Below are positions 52,641 through 64,000 of a DNA stretch of 64,000 nucleotides, piece after piece. The notes below the pieces were generated by a model. That model was given only the letters and a program-made list of their open reading frames with translations. It was not told the origin of the DNA and did no database searches. The position numbers and the translations under genes are program-made. This DNA is from Paraspadella gotoi. Taxonomy: Eukaryota; Chaetognatha. Location: the NCBI GenBank assembly GCA_051294375.1, contig CM119263.1:30158099-30222098 (forward strand), written 5' to 3'. The stretch's first letter is position 1; each line of letters opens with the position of its first letter.

Positions 52641-53413
52641 TGTTTACTCTTTAATCTACGAGACGATGGCAAGGTTTTATATATAATTAGAATCTATCGT
52701 GTGTAGACAATAAAAATTATATTTAAACATTCATTCGTCAAAATATTTATAAAAACTAAGATTAAACGACTTTTTCTTATTTGACATCTTCCGCCAACTA
52801 TCAATCAATTTTCTTGAGAATAAAAAAATATTATATTTTTATATATATATTCATATTGGTTGTACCAATTTCAAATATATATCTGGTTTTCAAGGAATTC
52901 TCTCGGTGGTTCTTCTTATTTTTATTTGTAAACTTCAATAATCCTTAAATATATAATCATTGCTACTTTTTTCTTTTCTTTGCGACTCGTTCTATTCTTC
53001 TTAAGGCCTGGGAATCATTCAAACAAGAATTGCATAAAGCTTGTACAAATCTATTATTATGTCAAAGAAAGTGTATTCCCTTCACGTTTCAAAAAGAAAA
53101 CTCATAAATTTGATTAAAGGTTCAGCTTCAAGAAGCAACTAAAAATCGGGCATTTTTTTATCAGTAAACTAAAAATTTTATCCACACGTAAAGTCCATTT
53201 TTAAACGCAATTTCTTTAATTTTTTTTTTCAATTAACAAGCACCTACCTCAAGTGTAATATAACTAACTAAAAACCAAGTCATTCCAATTATGTTATAAG
53301 AATCAATTAATGGATGAAAACATAAACGTTTATGTAGAGAGAGAGCCAGAACGCTTTTATATAAGGATGTCTAATTATCATTTTTAAATGAACAAAAAAG
53401 AAATGATTAAAAA

Positions 53414-53623
53414 TTATAAAATTTGTAAAATTTCAAAGACTTCTCCACTGGCAGATCTGAAGTTGGGTCCACTTTGGATAACAACCCAATGTGCTAAGAC
53501 TGTGCACAGATCCCACAGACGGACCCAGCTCATGCTCTGCTTATGACATTTAGTTCTGTTCCCCATGTTCAATAACTGCGTCAAAGCTTGACCGAAGACT
53601 GGAAAGAAAAAATAAATAAACAC
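53414..53623 (-). other. Coding-like patch, unrecognised
   Basis: Less AT-rich than its surroundings and open for 69 codons on the minus strand, with VFGQALTQLLNMGNRTKC then SWVRLWDLCTVLAHWVV and a possible acceptor (CTTTCCAG) upstream. Two overlapping frames are open, so the true frame is uncertain. It could be a lone exon, a retrocopy fragment or chance. Confidence 0.2.
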
Positions 53624-55362
53624 TTTGCAGCATTCCTCCTGTTTTACTGACTGCGTTCCTCCCCAGCCACAGCCATTTGTTAATAAAAAAAAAAAAATTG
53701 GACAAAAATTTGGATAAAACTTTAAAGATCGGTAAAGCCATCAATTTAAACTAGAAATGAAAATAGATTGGAAAAGCGATCGATTTTAAAGTTTTTTTGC
53801 TCGACTTTAGTTCTGTAAAATCTAACAGAAAAAAAAATAAAAATAAAAAATAAATAAACAAAAAGAGTTTGAGCTAAAAACCGTTTTGAAATAAAAATAA
53901 CAAAAATTATTTTTTATAAGTATGGAAAGGTGGGAAGAAATCTATGAGAGGGATTTTGGGAAATGTTACTAAGTTTTCAAGAATATTTAGAAATTTAATC
54001 TAAATTTTTTTTATTTCTTTTTTTTTTCTTAATGAAGATAAAGTGAATTTGAAAAAATCCCTGTTTCTCATAGAAATTGGGACCCTAGTCCTCAAGTAAG
54101 ATTTATGTAAAATTTAATGAAAAATCCGCTAGACCGTTTGGCCGCCACACTCTTCCGAAAGGTTTCTTTTATTTCTATATAGTATTATAAAATTCAAAAA
54201 AACAGCACATGGATTCGAAGAGAAAGATAAAGTGAAATAACTCTTCAGATCACTGGACCTCTACTTTCCGAATACAAGCTTTATTTAAAATCCTAATTAA
54301 TAACTTTTGGCCATGATGGCCCAGCCTTAAATCATTTCTTAGCATATTCTATTTCCAATTTAGTTTAAATTCTTTTTTTAATCTCAAATCATTTTATCTC
54401 TTCTTTTAGTAATATTATTTAATACGTATATATTTTTTCCCAAATCTTTTCCTTTTTTACATAACATTGAAAACAATTACACATTGAAAATAAATTATTG
54501 AGTAATTGAGTAATTATTTTAAGTAAACGAACTGTTCAAGTAGAGATAAACGGAAAAGGGAATAGAATCATTAAGTGACAAAAATACTATATCAGTCTAA
54601 TTGTACCAAAAATTTATAACAAAAGACAATTAAAAAATAAAGAGACCCTGAAAGAAACACCATTAGACACAAAACAAGATCCTAACAAGTACATTAAATG
54701 CATTTAAAGACGGAAAAGTATCCAAAACATTCTAACAGAATGAAAAAATAAAAAAAGCACCCTACTAAAAATTCTAACAGTAATAATAATAAATGAATAA
54801 CAACGCTTTCTGTTTCAATTCTATACATGCACCCCATCTTCATCTTTGATCTTCATCTTTCTTAAAAAAATGGCCTCGCTTTGTCCTTTTGTTTCCCCGG
54901 ATTCTCACCTTTTTCTCTCATCAGCGCCACCTACTTATCCTCGACGCTGCTTAAATAACTACCTAAAACTCAGAGTTGAAGTTTAAAAATGTTTAAAAAA
55001 ATCAATGTTTAAAAATATTATTCAATACGGTAAGAGAACAAAGACAAAAAACTAACTAGCAAATATAAATTTAGCAATCGACGTTCAACATCACTAAGTA
55101 TAGCAAATAATTAGACACTCCATGTTTCTATTTCTAAATGTACATTTAATAAAACCTCCTAAAATAAGACCTCATTATTCAATACAAAATTACTTAAAAT
55201 CAATTAAACTTCGGTTTTCCATGACGAGACTGTAGAGATTACATTCTTCATCTTTCGCCTTTGAAGTTCACGAACTCAACCAAAGGATATCTTTGCACTC
55301 CGCAGTATTGTACTCCTTGCTCTTATTTAAAACTGTTTAAAGAAACAAGAGATAATGTCGTT

Positions 55363-55435
55363 GCCCGGTTAGCTCAGTCGGTAGAGCACAGGACTCTTAA
55401 TCCTGGGGTCGTGGGTTCGAGCCCCACATTGGGCG
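55363..55435 (+). tRNA. tRNA-Lys (CTT)
   Basis: 73 nt, identical to 47037-47109: GCCCGGTTAGCTCAG start, anticodon CTT, TTGGGCG end. Followed by TTTTTTTT for Pol III termination. Flanks differ from those of the other copy. Confidence 0.97.
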
Positions 55436-56229
55436 AATACTTTTTTTTCTTCATTTAGTTTTTTTTGTGACTGAATAGCGGTGAGAGGGCGCGGAGGAAG
55501 TTTTTGAAGAGAGAGAGAGAGGTGATTGAAAAGAGAGGGTGTGGTGATTAAAAAAAGAGAGTGAGGTGAATGCAAATAGCGAGTGAGTAGATTAGAAAAA
55601 GGAGGGTGGTAAGATGAAAAATTTAAAGAGAGAGAGTGAGGTGATTGCAAGTAGAGGGTGTTGTGATTAAAGAGAGAGAGTTAGTTTATTTAAAACAGGG
55701 TGTGGGGATAAAAGATAAAGTGCGGTGACTTTGTAGAGAAAAAGAGTGATATGATTAAAAAGACAGGGTAAAGAGTAATAAGAGACATGGCGATTGCTTG
55801 ATCAATTGATTGGTCAATTGATTGGTTAATAGGGGGTCAATAGGTCAATATTCAATTGATTAAAATTAAAATTTGTCCCGGTCACAACCTTTTAAGTCCA
55901 TGTTCCATTTGCCCCACGCTGCTGACCTGGTGCATCTAAGGAAAAAGCGACGACGACGACGACGACGACGACGACGGACCACCGAAGCTTTTATTGGCGT
56001 TCGAACGACGACGCGAAAAACGACGACGACGACGACGACGAAACCAAAGCTTCTATTGTCGTTCGAAACGACGACGACGACGACGATGAGAACGACGACG
56101 GAAACGCGGTGCATTTAAACTTGCAATCGACGAACATCCTGTTGCCAAACACTCACCGGCACCAAACACATTTCCACTTTTAAAAATAACAAAAAACTTT
56201 ATTTTTAAAAAAATTAACCGGCAAACGCA
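55436..56229. other. Upstream region of the nicotinic receptor gene
   Basis: It holds a degenerate 30-40 bp repeat of GAGGTGATT...GAGAGAG words (55490-55770) and a (CGA)n-rich tract (about 55947-56100). The latter may be 5' UTR or promoter. Open frames over (CGA)n give Arg/Thr repeats and are not genes. Confidence 0.55.
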
Positions 56230-59200
56230 ATGGTTGAAATGCGGTTTATCGTAACGTTGCTCGTTATAACAGGCAAGTATTGTATATTGTTAAATATAAA
56301 TTTTCGCGACTAATTTCGTTTAATACCCCCTTAATTTAATTTTAACCCACATATTGAATCCTAATCAGTAACCAAAAAAACACAACTCATTTGCTAATCC
56401 ATAACCAATTCACCATAATTCCTAACTCTAAACTTAATCCTTAACCATGAACCCTCATCCCGAAACTCTTAAACTTAATCCTAAACCCAGGTCCCCTAAC
56501 CTAATCCTTAATCCCTAACCCTAATCCATANNNNNNNNNNTATAACCTCATATTTTAACCTGAAAACTAAATTTAAAATTTAAAACGAAATGGGACGTTT
56601 CGGGGAAAAAGGCCCAAATTTTCATTATGTATTTTAACTGTTATAGTGTCGTCACTGTGAAATTTCATCACTAATATATCTTTTCTTTACGATGAATTAA
56701 AACGAATTTTAGTTATTCCTTTTCGTAGTGAATCCGTATAACAAAACAATAATACATGCGTTCCTTACAATTGTAGGCGCTAAAATATTTTTTTTTATTA
56801 AAAATTATAGTTTACAAACTCTAATTGTATTTATAATTTTTATCGTTTAAAATAACAAATAGAATTTGTTCACTTTAGTAAAAGTATTGAGTTTACTTAG
56901 AGTAGACGTTCCAGGCATCGGCGGACTCGGGGCGGAGAAGCACCTCGTCAACCGCTTGATGAGGGGCTACACTCGAAGCGGTCGTCCGGTAGAGAAAGCA
57001 AAGGACACGGTCGACCTGCAATTCGGAATGGCGTTGAGTCAGATCATTAAAATAGTGAGTTGGAGGGTGCTTGATTGTTTGATTGATGATTGATTAAATT
57101 GATTCAATGATGGACTTTATTTATTTTTTATTGATAGATTGATTAAATTTATTTATTTATTATTATTTAAGTTTATTTATGTATGTATATATTTATTGAT
57201 TTATTTAAGATATCACGGCATCTCCTCTTTTTCCGTTTTACACATTTTACAAAGTGACGCTTAAGCCTATTTTTTTACAGATTTTGCAGTTTATGTTTTT
57301 CCCTGGTATGACTCACACGAGCCGGTTTGTCTTTTGTTCGCAAAAAGTTCTGGCTTCTGAGCTTCTGGCTCGTTTCAAAATGGTTATACGGAGACGTCTT
57401 ACCAGCACAGGGGATGTAGCTCAGTGGTAGAGCGTTCGCTTTGCATGTGAAAGGTCCGGGGTTCGAACCCCCGCATCTCCATTTTCCATTCTTTTTACAA
57501 TGTATGTTTTAAAAAAAATCTATTTTATGGTTTTCTTTCGATTCTATAAATTCCTTCCTCAGTGTTTCAAAGCAGATACTGAGATATAAAACTTAAAAAG
57601 AGCTGATTCGTACGTGGGGATGTAGCTCAGTGGTAGAGCGCTCGCTTCGCATGTGAGAAGTCCGGGGTTCAATCCCCCGCATCTCCACTTTTTAGTTAAT
57701 ACGCAATAATTTTTAATGAATTCTATATAATTCGTTAGTTAGAGTGTCATTTATTTTCCTAAAAATTTTCATATGTTTTATTGATTGTTGATTAAAGTCA
57801 AACGTTTGAAAATTTAAATTTAAAAACTAACAGTTCATGAAATGACTAAAGTCGTTTTTGAAGCGGACAGGTGCAAATTAGTGTCGTATTTTTCTGTTGT
57901 GTCTATACAGGGGATGTAGCTCAGTGGTAGAGCGCTCGCTTCGCATGTGAGAAGTCCGGGGTTCAATCCCCCGCATCTCCATTTTTCATAATGTTTTCCT
58001 AATTTTTTCTTTTCCCCTCCCACTCGTTAATACGTATTTCTCCAAAAACCGACCCTTTTGTATTTAAAAACAATTTTATCGTCGACTGATATGTAATAAG
58101 CATAAATTTACAGGACGAACCGAATCAAATGTTAATCTCGGAAATTTGGCTTCGCTATCGATGGAAGGATTTTGATCTACGGTGGACGAGTGGAGAGGAA
58201 GACGACAACAATAACAACGGAACGAACTACAACAATAACAACGGAACGAACGACTACAACAATAACAACGGAACGAACGACCACAACAATAACAATGGAA
58301 CGAACGATAACAACAAGGGAACCAACGACAACAACAACGCCACCGACAAAGATCCTTCCCAACTGGAACGAGATGGAAAAGGCATCGACAAAATCTACGT
58401 CCCCGCCAGCACAATTTGGCTGCCGGATCTCACCCTCTACAATAAGTAATGTGATTTATGTATGCGACGTTGAGGCGAGCGGGTTGTGAGAGGTGTGGAT
58501 TGTGTGAGCCGTGATGTGTGAGAGGATCACAGGGAGAAACGTGAGATTTGTATCGAAGTTGACAGTAATCACGGGTGAGAGAGAAATTAGGTTGGACGAG
58601 AGTGTCGCTCTGATGGCGAAGGAAGAGAGAGAGAGTCGAAGCCAAGTCTAGGCAGGGGCTTGTGTACAATGTGTAGGGGTAGACACTTTCTACAAAGCCG
58701 AGAGACCCGTTCTCTTATACCTCATCGAACTAAAAAAGTTTATCTGAAAATAAAAGAAAGAAAGATAATTGTTTTGAATCTTACAAAATACAAATATTTT
58801 TGCACTAGTAGGAAATATTAAAATATAAACATGATAGGACCATACTGTGATTTTTAAAAGAACCCAATCTTTTATTGTACGGGGGTAGCATTAGTTTGGC
58901 TTTCAGGGGGGACCCTAGTCTGCAAAAGAAATTAGTGGAGGGGCTCGCCATTTCTCTGAACGCCCTCGGCCCTGCCATGCAAAGGATATACTATGTCATG
59001 CCATGGTCATTGGTCATTGGTATGAGAATACGAAGCCAATCTCAAATTATATTCCTACAAGTTTATAAAAATCAAATATTGGTCAACCCAATAAAAAAAT
59101 AACAATTTTAATTCACCCTGACCTGACCACTTATTCAGCGCGCATTCAGAGATGAAATTCATGCTGAACGATCCTTATGCGTCGGTAGCTTCGGACGGAA

Positions 59201-59614
59201 CCGTAACTTACCTCAACGCTGGTCTTTTTAAATCAACTTGCAAGATCGACGTGACTTACTTTCCCTTCGACCGACAGGTAGGGAATAGGTTTTTTTGTTT
59301 AACGCCATCGCGGTTTACTTTATTAATTGTTTTGATTTGTTTTTCGAATATTTTTTTATTTTAATGTTTTAATTAAATTTACTTTTTCTGAGTTTAAAAA
59401 GATCAGCTATATTTATTAGTGTTTATCAATGTTTTGATGGAGATTATGGGCTGTTGGTTGAATATTTATTATTCATAAATGTTTATGAATTAAAATGTAA
59501 ACAAAGTTAAAAATGAAATGAATAAAAGAGAAATTATTGACGCATCGCGTTTGCGACATAAAAACGTGAAAGGAATTCGATTGAGGGAAATTTTTCTCTC
59601 GCAGAACCGAAGGC

Positions 59615-59671
<57 letters not shown>

Positions 59672-60085
59672 GATTTTTTTATTTGATTTGATTTATTATG
59701 CTCAAAATGTGAAAATTTAACACAGTAACAATGCAATTGTTATATATGTATATGTATGTATATAATATATATGTATGTACACATTATTTAAAGAAATGTA
59801 AATAAATTTGTTTTTCGAATATTTTTTTATTTTAATGTTTTAATTAAATTTACTTTTTCTGAGTTTAAAAAGATCAGCTATATTTATTAGTGTTTATCAA
59901 TGTTTTGATGGAGATTATGGGCTGTTGGTTGAATATTTATTATTCATAAATGTTTATGAATTAAAATGTAAACAAAGTTAAAAATGAAATGAATAAAAGA
60001 GAAATTATTGACGCATCGCGTTTGCGACATAAAAACGTGAAAGGAATTCGATTGAGGGAAATTTTTCTCTCGCAGAACCGAAGGC

Positions 60086-60141
<56 letters not shown>

Positions 60142-60982
60142 TCAGATGTCCTGTCGCCTTAACTTTCCCGCAATAATATTCACTGATTGATAATCTAATA
60201 ACAGCCACTAGTTCTGTAGTTTATCAATGAACTATATAAAAACTTTATTTATTTATTTGTTTATTTATTTATCAGCGATGCAAACTGACAATGGCCTCAT
60301 GGGTCTACACAATGGACAAAGTCAACTTGTCTCTGATAGAAAATCCTGTTGATGTCAACAGTTATCAGGAGAACAGCGAATGGAGTCTCTTCAGGCGAGT
60401 CACCATGTATTTTTCGAGTTCATTAATTACAGGGTAAACGATTTCTAAAACAGCGTTTGCAAGGGAATGACAGTTATTTTTTAAAGTTATTTTAGAAGCA
60501 TCCATTTGAAACATTAGAAAAGGTACCTAGTTTAGCGTTCAAGTTTCAACAGTTTTACAATTTTTTTTTAATTAAAGAAAAATATCTATTAATAAATATG
60601 ACAATGTGGACGAAGAACTCTTACACGCAACCTCGGTCAAATCAATTGACCTTTGCTCCTTCTCTTTATGGTCAAATTTTGACCTTGTAAATATCATTGT
60701 TATAGACCTAGCATCTGAGCCTTTTAACTGTTATTGTCATTTACTTTGTTGAAGAATAAATTCATTCTTACTCTGAAACTTGTTGCGTCCACAACAATAT
60801 GTTTTTCAGCTTTGAAGTGAAACGAACCGAACAAAAATTCACTTGTTGCCCCGAATCTCCATTTGTGGTTCTGGATTTCGTCTTGACTCTGGATCGAAAA
60901 CCTCTCTACTTTGTCTTCAACCTCATCATGCCTTGTTGGTGAGAGAGAGAGTGAGAGAGAGTGAGAGAGAGTGAGAGAGAGT

Positions 60983-61032
<50 letters not shown>

Positions 61033-61901
61033 GAAAGATAGATTATATATATAGATAGATAAAGAGAAAACGTTTACACATCTCTCCCCCGCCCTGAATT
61101 CAGTTTCATCGGCGCCATTGTGGTCTTGGTCTTTTATCTTCCAACTGATTCCGGTGAGAAGATTTCACTCTGTCTCACGGTTCTTCTCGCTCTCACAGTC
61201 TTTATGTTGATGGTGAACGAAGCGATGCCCAGAACGAGCGACGTCGTCCCGCTGATTGGTGAGTTGAGATTTTTGGTTGATTGGTTTCGTTCACTGATTG
61301 CTGATATGTCTGTCAGTTTGTCTTTTCGTCTCTTGGGGGACATTATGTAAGCGAGCTAATGATATCACGAAGATAATGTAAGAGGCCTTAGCATAGCCTA
61401 TCCAGTATCCACAGTCACCGGAAGAGCTTTCAAATATATTGACTGGATAAAATCTTTAAGTATAACTATTTTAAAATAGTTTTTTATTAAATAAAATAGT
61501 TAAATAGTTTTTTAAAGTAAAATATAAAAAAACTTTAAAAAAAACTATTTTACTAACTATAACTACAAGTTATTACTTGAACTAAGTCAAAACTGAAAAA
61601 AAGAGGAAATAAAAAATTATTCTTTCCTTAATCCCAAATACTACAAAATTCGAATGTGATTAAAACCTCATCAGGCTACTACTTCCTCTCCTCCATCGTA
61701 CTCGTCCTCGTCTCCACGATCTTCACCGTTATCAACGTTCACACTTTCTACAAAGGCGCCGCCAATCCCAGGGCGCGCCTATCGCCAGGCGTCAGGCGGA
61801 CGCTCTTTCTTCGCCTGGCAAAGTGGTTGGGGATGCAAGACAGGCTGCCCACGGTGGTCGTCGAAGAGGTGAAGGGGGTAGGAGGGAGGAGGGTAGGGAC
61901 G

Positions 61902-61952
<51 letters not shown>

Positions 61953-62208
61953 AAACGCGGCTAATGGGTCTCAACTGGCGCCAGAGTTTTGAGAAGAAAA
62001 CTCGTCTGCGCCAACGAAAATGCAAACAAGAAAGTGCAAACACGAAAATGCAAACACAAAAATACAAATATTAAACATTTCCGATTCACGGATGCAAACG
62101 TGGAATTTGCGAGAGAAAAAAAACAACAAAGTAACAATATTTACTTATTCGATTTTTTATTTATTTATTTATATATTTACTTATTTATTTATTTGTTTAA
62201 TTATATAT

Positions 62209-62251
<43 letters not shown>

Positions 62252-62380
62252 CGTAATCCATTAGCGTCAGTTTTAAGTATGCAGTATTTGTAATTGGGAG
62301 AAAACAAAGTAATGAAAATACTGACCTCATCAAAAACAATAGAATAGAACTAACAAGTGACGATACTTTGTTATTAATTT

Positions 62381-62433
<53 letters not shown>

Positions 62434-62816
62434 TTTCCCGACTTTGCGAATCGTCAGTCGGAATTCGGTGAATGAGTTTATGACAAAATCTGTCAAGATG
62501 ACAAAAGGGTCATCACAACAAAACGTTTTTGTGACATCTTGTGACAGTTCTAAATGACTATCACAAAGCGAGAGCCATCGACCGACGACATAAAAAGTAT
62601 CTTCTTTAGAATTATTTGTTAATTTATAAATAAAATAAAATATAAAAATATCTATAAATTTATAAAGGGGACATTTTTTAAACTTTAACGGGTTATTTAT
62701 TTTTTATTTATTTTTTATGGTTTTTATGAAACTTTTATGATTTTTTCCATCAAGGAGAAAAAAAATAATGTTTGTTGGAAAAATTCATGGCTCTTCGCTC
62801 GTTTTGATTTGATTAT

Positions 62817-62852
<36 letters not shown>

Positions 62853-64000
62853 CTCTCTCTCTCTCCTCTCTTCTCTCTCATGAAAACCTAATCGCGTTCC
62901 AGGTTCCCTGGTTACCGAGTTTCCTGGTTCCCCTCTCTCTCTCTATCCCATCTCTCTCTCACTTTCTCTTTCCTCTCTCTCTCTCTATCAAGTATATCAA
63001 ATTGGACAAAACAAATAGAACAACAGTTGTTCACAGAGAGATTATCGCCTTTCTCTGCCGCGAGAATGGAAAGAGGAGGAGGAGTAGAAGGAGGAGGATG
63101 AGGAGGAGGAGGAGTAGAAGGAGGACGGATATACACAAACACAAACACAATCGATCTAGAGCAAAGATAGAGAGAAGGATAAAAAGAAAGAAAGAAAGAA
63201 AGACAGAAAGATAGAAATAAAGTCATACTTACAGACATACTGGTCGAAAAACCCTTTAACATCTCTCCCCATAGAAAAGCAGACATTTATAATTTATATT
63301 TTTATATATTTTTATAATTTATATCAATAAAAAAGAGCGATAGGCACTTTTCCCATACACCCCGTTGTCTACTTTTGTCATAACCTAGTATACATAAAAT
63401 TATACATACCACTGTACTGTAATTATTTTTAATTTTTTCAGCTGCGAAAATGCAATGTCGGAGAAACTTTGCAGTCAAAGGAAAATCATAGAGAAGGTAT
63501 TTCTGGGACATGAAATGATAATGATATAAGTATTAAAATTTCGTTTTATTATATTGTTATTAACTAAAAGAGTATTGTATAATATTCAAGAAGACAACTT
63601 TATTCCTTCGCGAACATAAAATATAAGTTTAAGTTAAAAAATTAAATAATTGTTTGTTAAAAAATAAAAAAATAATTAATTTATATAAATACTAAAAATT
63701 TAAATATTATCCTATTATATTAAATATTACATAGCCTTATAATAATTTTAAAAATATAAAAGAAGTAATCTTGCAATAATTTATTTAGAGATACTTGTTC
63801 CTTTGGCGCTGTTATTTACTGGCATTAACTTTACATTTTAAAATTTTTGCAGGAAATTCCATTTATATCGGAAACTTTATGAAAGCCACGACATCATTAG
63901 TAAGTGATGAATATTAATTTTCAGTTAATTCTTTTTTATAAAAATGCGGTCAATTTATTTTCTTTTATTTAGGAAAATCAAAGACGATTTTTAGTGGACG
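56230..64000 (+). CDS. Nicotinic acetylcholine receptor alpha-type subunit, 3' end outside window
   Basis: Exons: 56230-about 56272 (signal peptide), about 56901 or 56915-57054, 58114-58445, 59139-59277, 60276-60394, 60810-60938, 61104-61258, 61675-61868; likely also 63442-63496, 63853-63899 and 63973 onward, which keep one open frame. Family marks: loop D tryptophans in [11 protein letters not shown], loop [11 protein letters not shown], Cys-loop with 13 residues between cysteines (exons 4-5), loop B ASWVYTMD, loop C vicinal TCCPES (so alpha-type), TM1 ending in [22 protein letters not shown] (TM2, with the Glu typical of cation channels), and TM3 in exon 8. Exon 3 carries a NNNNGTN repeat insertion. 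The junction 60394/60810 needs a GC-AG intron (AG|GCGAGT). TM4 and the C-terminus are missing. The product is a ligand-gated cation channel of nerve or muscle membrane. Confidence 0.9.
56318..56625. repeat. MITE-like repeat family B copy in receptor intron 1
   Basis: CCCTAA-type interior, with right end AACGAAATGGGACGTTTCGG then GGAAAAAGGCCC, the reverse of the family's usual left end. A 10-N gap (56531-56540) lies inside, where the short repeat blocked assembly. Confidence 0.65.
56531..56540. other. Assembly gap (10 N)
   Basis: A run of N within a low-complexity repeat. Confidence 1.
57410..57481 (+). tRNA. tRNA-Ala (TGC)
   Basis: 72-nt cloverleaf GGGGATGTAGCTCAGTGG..., anticodon loop TTTGCAT (anticodon TGC), B box GGTTCGAACCC and acceptor CATCTCC plus A. 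In receptor intron 2, same strand. Confidence 0.97.
57616..57687 (+). tRNA. tRNA-Ala (CGC)
   Basis: 72-nt cloverleaf with anticodon loop TTCGCAT (anticodon CGC) and B box GGTTCAATCCC. Identical to the copy at 57910. T-run follows the acceptor stem. Confidence 0.97.
57910..57981 (+). tRNA. tRNA-Ala (CGC)
   Basis: Identical in sequence to 57616-57687; followed by TTTTT. Third tRNA-Ala gene of the intron. Confidence 0.97.
58200..58350 (+). repeat. Coding minisatellite in receptor exon 3
   Basis: AACAATAACAACGGAACGAA-type units of 24-27 bp, about four good and two degenerate copies, all in frame and encoding NNNNGTN(D/Y). Lies between loop D and loop A of the ligand-binding domain. Confidence 0.9.
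59341..60141. repeat. Direct duplication (offset 471 bp) in receptor intron 4
   Basis: About 300 bp beginning TTTTCGAATATTTTTT at 59341 recur almost identically from 59812, each ending in a (GA)n run (59620-59672 and 60089-60140). It is a very recent duplication or an assembly of two alleles. Confidence 0.9.
60939..61030 (+). repeat. (GTGAGAGAGA)n / (GA)n starting at the receptor exon 6 donor
   Basis: The intron begins GTGAGAGAGAGA and repeats GTGAGAGAGA about five times before becoming a pure GA run. The 5' splice site hexamer GTGAGA is thus iterated. Confidence 0.85.
61903..61949. repeat. (GA)n microsatellite after receptor exon 8
   Basis: Pure GA run about 35 bp after the exon 8 donor. 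The rest of this intron (61950-63441) is without recognised gene and holds (TTTA)n at 62154-62254 and (CT)n at 62382-62431 and 62820-62880. Confidence 0.9.

Larger units (their letters stand above)
50916..55362. other. Long stretch without recognised gene
   Basis: AT-rich sequence with (CT)n at 51466-51512, a family B repeat at 51693-52040, (GA)n at 52359-52431 directly followed by (CT)n at 52505-52640, and a solo family A end at 52848-52876. The only coding-like patch is at 53414-53623. The fucosyltransferase promoter should lie near its left edge. Confidence 0.5.

Noticed and set aside
55866-56118. Arg/Thr-rich frames over (CGA)n upstream of the receptor
   Set aside because: Trinucleotide repeat translations with no homology; probably promoter or 5' UTR.
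60395-60433. Extension of receptor exon 5 to a GT donor at 60434
   Set aside because: It keeps frame but inserts 14 residues between loop B and the vicinal cysteines, where family spacing is tight; the GC donor fits better.

Overview
The window comes from an animal nuclear genome. The genes are split by spliceosomal introns. They include ciliary genes, a nicotinic-type receptor, a G-protein-coupled receptor, an XK-family protein and a Golgi fucosyltransferase. tRNA genes are of eukaryotic type, and GA/CT microsatellites, a LINE and MITE-like repeats are abundant. Nothing suggests a vertebrate. A marine or spiralian invertebrate is plausible, but the species is not decided by the sequence. Three runs of N are assembly gaps (8486-8510, 13573-13596, 56531-56540).

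Layout. 828-4153 (-): CCDC113/CFAP263, all but its last exon. 5729-8764 (-): exons of an unrecognised gene ending in a CaaX-like tetrapeptide, interrupted by a foldback-type repeat. 12126-30195 (+): complete 17-exon BBS7, 716 codons, close to the usual length. Its 8.7-kb intron 5 carries, on the other strand, a complete five-exon class-A GPCR (16338-21668). Its intron 14 carries a tRNA-Glu. 31115-36081 (+): seven-exon XK-related membrane protein, followed by a long polypurine tract. 37330-38845 (-): 5'-truncated LINE with reverse transcriptase. 39652-46278 (+): single uninterrupted 2208-codon reading frame related to the protein-primed family-B DNA polymerases of Polinton/adintovirus elements, but with degenerate catalytic motifs. 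47037: tRNA-Lys. 47623-50199 (-): two-exon GT10 alpha-1,3-fucosyltransferase. 55363: identical tRNA-Lys. 56230-64000 (+): nicotinic acetylcholine receptor alpha-type subunit, cut by the window edge, with three tRNA-Ala genes in intron 2.

CCDC113 and BBS7 are both ciliary genes in divergent orientation, but about 8 kb separates them. The other genes have no evident common pathway. GPCR and receptor genes point to nervous or sensory function.

Most interesting: (1) the long intact polymerase-derived ORF that seems to have lost polymerase and exonuclease active sites, which suggests exaptation; (2) repeated cases, in at least four genes, where tandem repeats begin at and contain the exon end plus 5' splice site; (3) a GPCR whose first intracellular loop would be about 225 residues; (4) a repeat-encoded cluster of N-glycosylation sequons in the receptor ligand-binding domain. 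Exon models were derived by eye from splice consensus, phase agreement and remembered family conservation; no alignment or expression data were available.
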